Shown in pieces: positions 15,350-16,029 of a stretch of DNA of 16,029 bases. Every line of letters starts with the position of its first letter. Position 1 is the stretch's first letter. This stretch comes from Cyanobacteria bacterium UBA2566. GTDB taxonomy: Bacteria > Cyanobacteriota > Cyanobacteriia > Cyanobacteriales > Desertifilaceae. The DNA lies in contig DDLS01000158.1 of the NCBI GenBank assembly GCA_002340255.1, positions 1 through 16,029 of the forward strand, written 5' to 3'. The notes beneath the pieces are model-generated. The model was not told where the DNA came from, searched no databases, and was given only the letters and a program-made list of their open reading frames with translations. Made by a program: the position numbers and the translations under genes.

Positions 15350-15928
15350 ATGACTGTTCAAGGCAAACATTTTAGATTTTCAGCAGGTGATAAACTCCAT
15401 TTAGTCCATTCAATCCTATCCCAGAACTCAGAGGTGCAGTATTTTGACTACTTTGCCTACGGGTCATGCATGTGTCCTGTAGATCTTCAGCGCACCCTGG
15501 GAGAGGCAACCTATCCCTATGTTATTGGTCAAGCTACGTTGCGCGGATATCGACTTGGGTTTTATCGTCGTTCCTTAAAACGTAATTGTGGCGCTCTCGA
15601 TGTGGTTCCGGATACGGACAAATCAGTGGAAGGGGTACTTTATCGATTGCCTTTGCGCTTCAGTGAGTTACTCGATATTCGCGAAGAAATTCCCCGCAAT
15701 GGATATCGCCATGAAACAGTAGAAGTTTATTGTCAAGACAAGCTTTATAAAAATGTGCGTACCTATGTGGTGGTAGATAAATTGCCGAAAGAATTAGCGC
15801 CAAATGATTGGTATTTTAATGTAGTAATGCGCGGTGCAATCACTTGCGGTTTGCCGGAACAGTATTGTTGGGATTTATTTAACCATATGCATCGCCTGCA
15901 AGAAAGTCAATTGCGGCGATCGGCATAA
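15350..15928 (+). CDS. Gamma-glutamylcyclotransferase-fold protein
   Basis: A 192-residue member of the GGCT/AIG2-like fold. Seen: DYFAYGSCM (33-41), the substrate-binding loop, with Cys40 where most members have Asn; GYRLGFYRRS; GALDVVPDTDKSVEGVLYRL (81-100), the strand pair typical of the fold; and LDIREEIPRNGYRHETVEVY, in which Glu112 aligns with the family's catalytic Glu (LDxxE). These enzymes form 5-oxoproline from gamma-glutamyl peptides or amines, but many fold members have other or unknown jobs, so no exact reaction is claimed. About 30 residues precede the fold and look polar, without a signal peptide. It has its own promoter and starts 99 bp after the acyltransferase gene. Confidence 0.78.
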   Translation: MTVQGKHFRFSAGDKLHLVHSILSQNSEVQYFDYFAYGSCMCPVDLQRTLGEATYPYVIGQATLRGYRLGFYRRSLKRNCGALDVVPDTDKSVEGVLYRLPLRFSELLDIREEIPRNGYRHETVEVYCQDKLYKNVRTYVVVDKLPKELAPNDWYFNVVMRGAITCGLPEQYCWDLFNHMHRLQESQLRRSA

Positions 15929-15966
15929 AGAAATGGGGATGGGGAGACACGGGGATTGAGATGATT

Positions 15967-15994
15967 GTAAGGACGAAAAATTGTTCGCCCCTAC
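15967..15994. repeat. Imperfect inverted repeat, possible cyanobacterial interspersed repeat
   Basis: GTAAGGACGAA (15967-15977) opposes TTCGCCCCTAC (15984-15994): the arms pair over 11 bp with two mismatches. This GTAGGGGCGAA-type palindrome resembles small interspersed repeats often seen between cyanobacterial genes; that comparison is from memory. It follows a G-rich stretch (15930-15957) and lies 38 bp after the last gene's stop. Confidence 0.5.
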
Positions 15995-16010
15995 AGAATC
16001 ATGCCTAACA

Positions 16011-16029
16011 TACAGCGCTTTGCGCTGTA
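16011..16029. repeat. Perfect inverted repeat at the window's right edge
   Basis: TACAGCGC-TTT-GCGCTGTA: an 8-bp perfect stem with a 3-nt loop, filling the last 19 bases. It may be a transcription terminator or a fragment of a longer repeat; the window ends here, so what follows cannot be judged. Confidence 0.6.

Overview
The window is chromosomal DNA from a cyanobacterium. It carries a cyanophycin gene pair (cphB, cphA), the bilin reductase gene pcyA needed for phycobilisome pigments, a cyanobacterial-type tatA, and ten perfect copies of the HIP1 octamer GCGATCGC in 16 kb where chance alone would give well under one. Genus and species cannot be fixed from this sequence. There is no rRNA, tRNA, CRISPR array, integrase or intact insertion sequence.

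Left part (1-5502): the 5' two-thirds of trmD (minus strand, cut by the window edge), then cyanophycinase (cphB) and cyanophycin synthetase (cphA) in tandem on the plus strand. Together these make and break down the nitrogen reserve polymer cyanophycin. A short tatA gene converges on cphA, and the two stop codons share 4 bases. It is followed by pcyA behind a good extended -10 promoter.

Middle part (5518-10094): a dual-specificity-type protein phosphatase (minus) lies divergent to an exopolysaccharide export pair (plus): a periplasmic/outer-membrane polysaccharide export protein with three SLBB-type modules, and a Wzz/BY-kinase fusion with two membrane segments, Walker A, A' and B motifs and a C-terminal tyrosine cluster. 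The layout resembles wza-wzb-wzc capsule operons, with a DSP-type enzyme in the place of the usual low-molecular-weight phosphatase Wzb. A 9-bp-stem hairpin separates this block from the next.

Right-middle part (10176-13405, minus): a likely transcription unit methyltransferase -> membrane-anchored SGNH hydrolase -> family-4-type glycosyltransferase. It plausibly builds or decorates the polymer exported by the neighbouring genes.

Right end (13406-16029): the C-terminal remnant of a GNAT acetyltransferase, a large PlsC-like acyltransferase starting 20 bp after it, a gamma-glutamylcyclotransferase-fold protein behind another extended -10 promoter, and a short repeat-rich tail with two inverted repeats, the second ending exactly at the window edge.

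No clearly new multi-gene system stands out. The best leads are the noncanonical phosphatase/BY-kinase pairing, the NGNGH repeat at the kinase N-terminus, the altered block III of the SGNH hydrolase, and the long PlsC-like protein of unassigned substrate.
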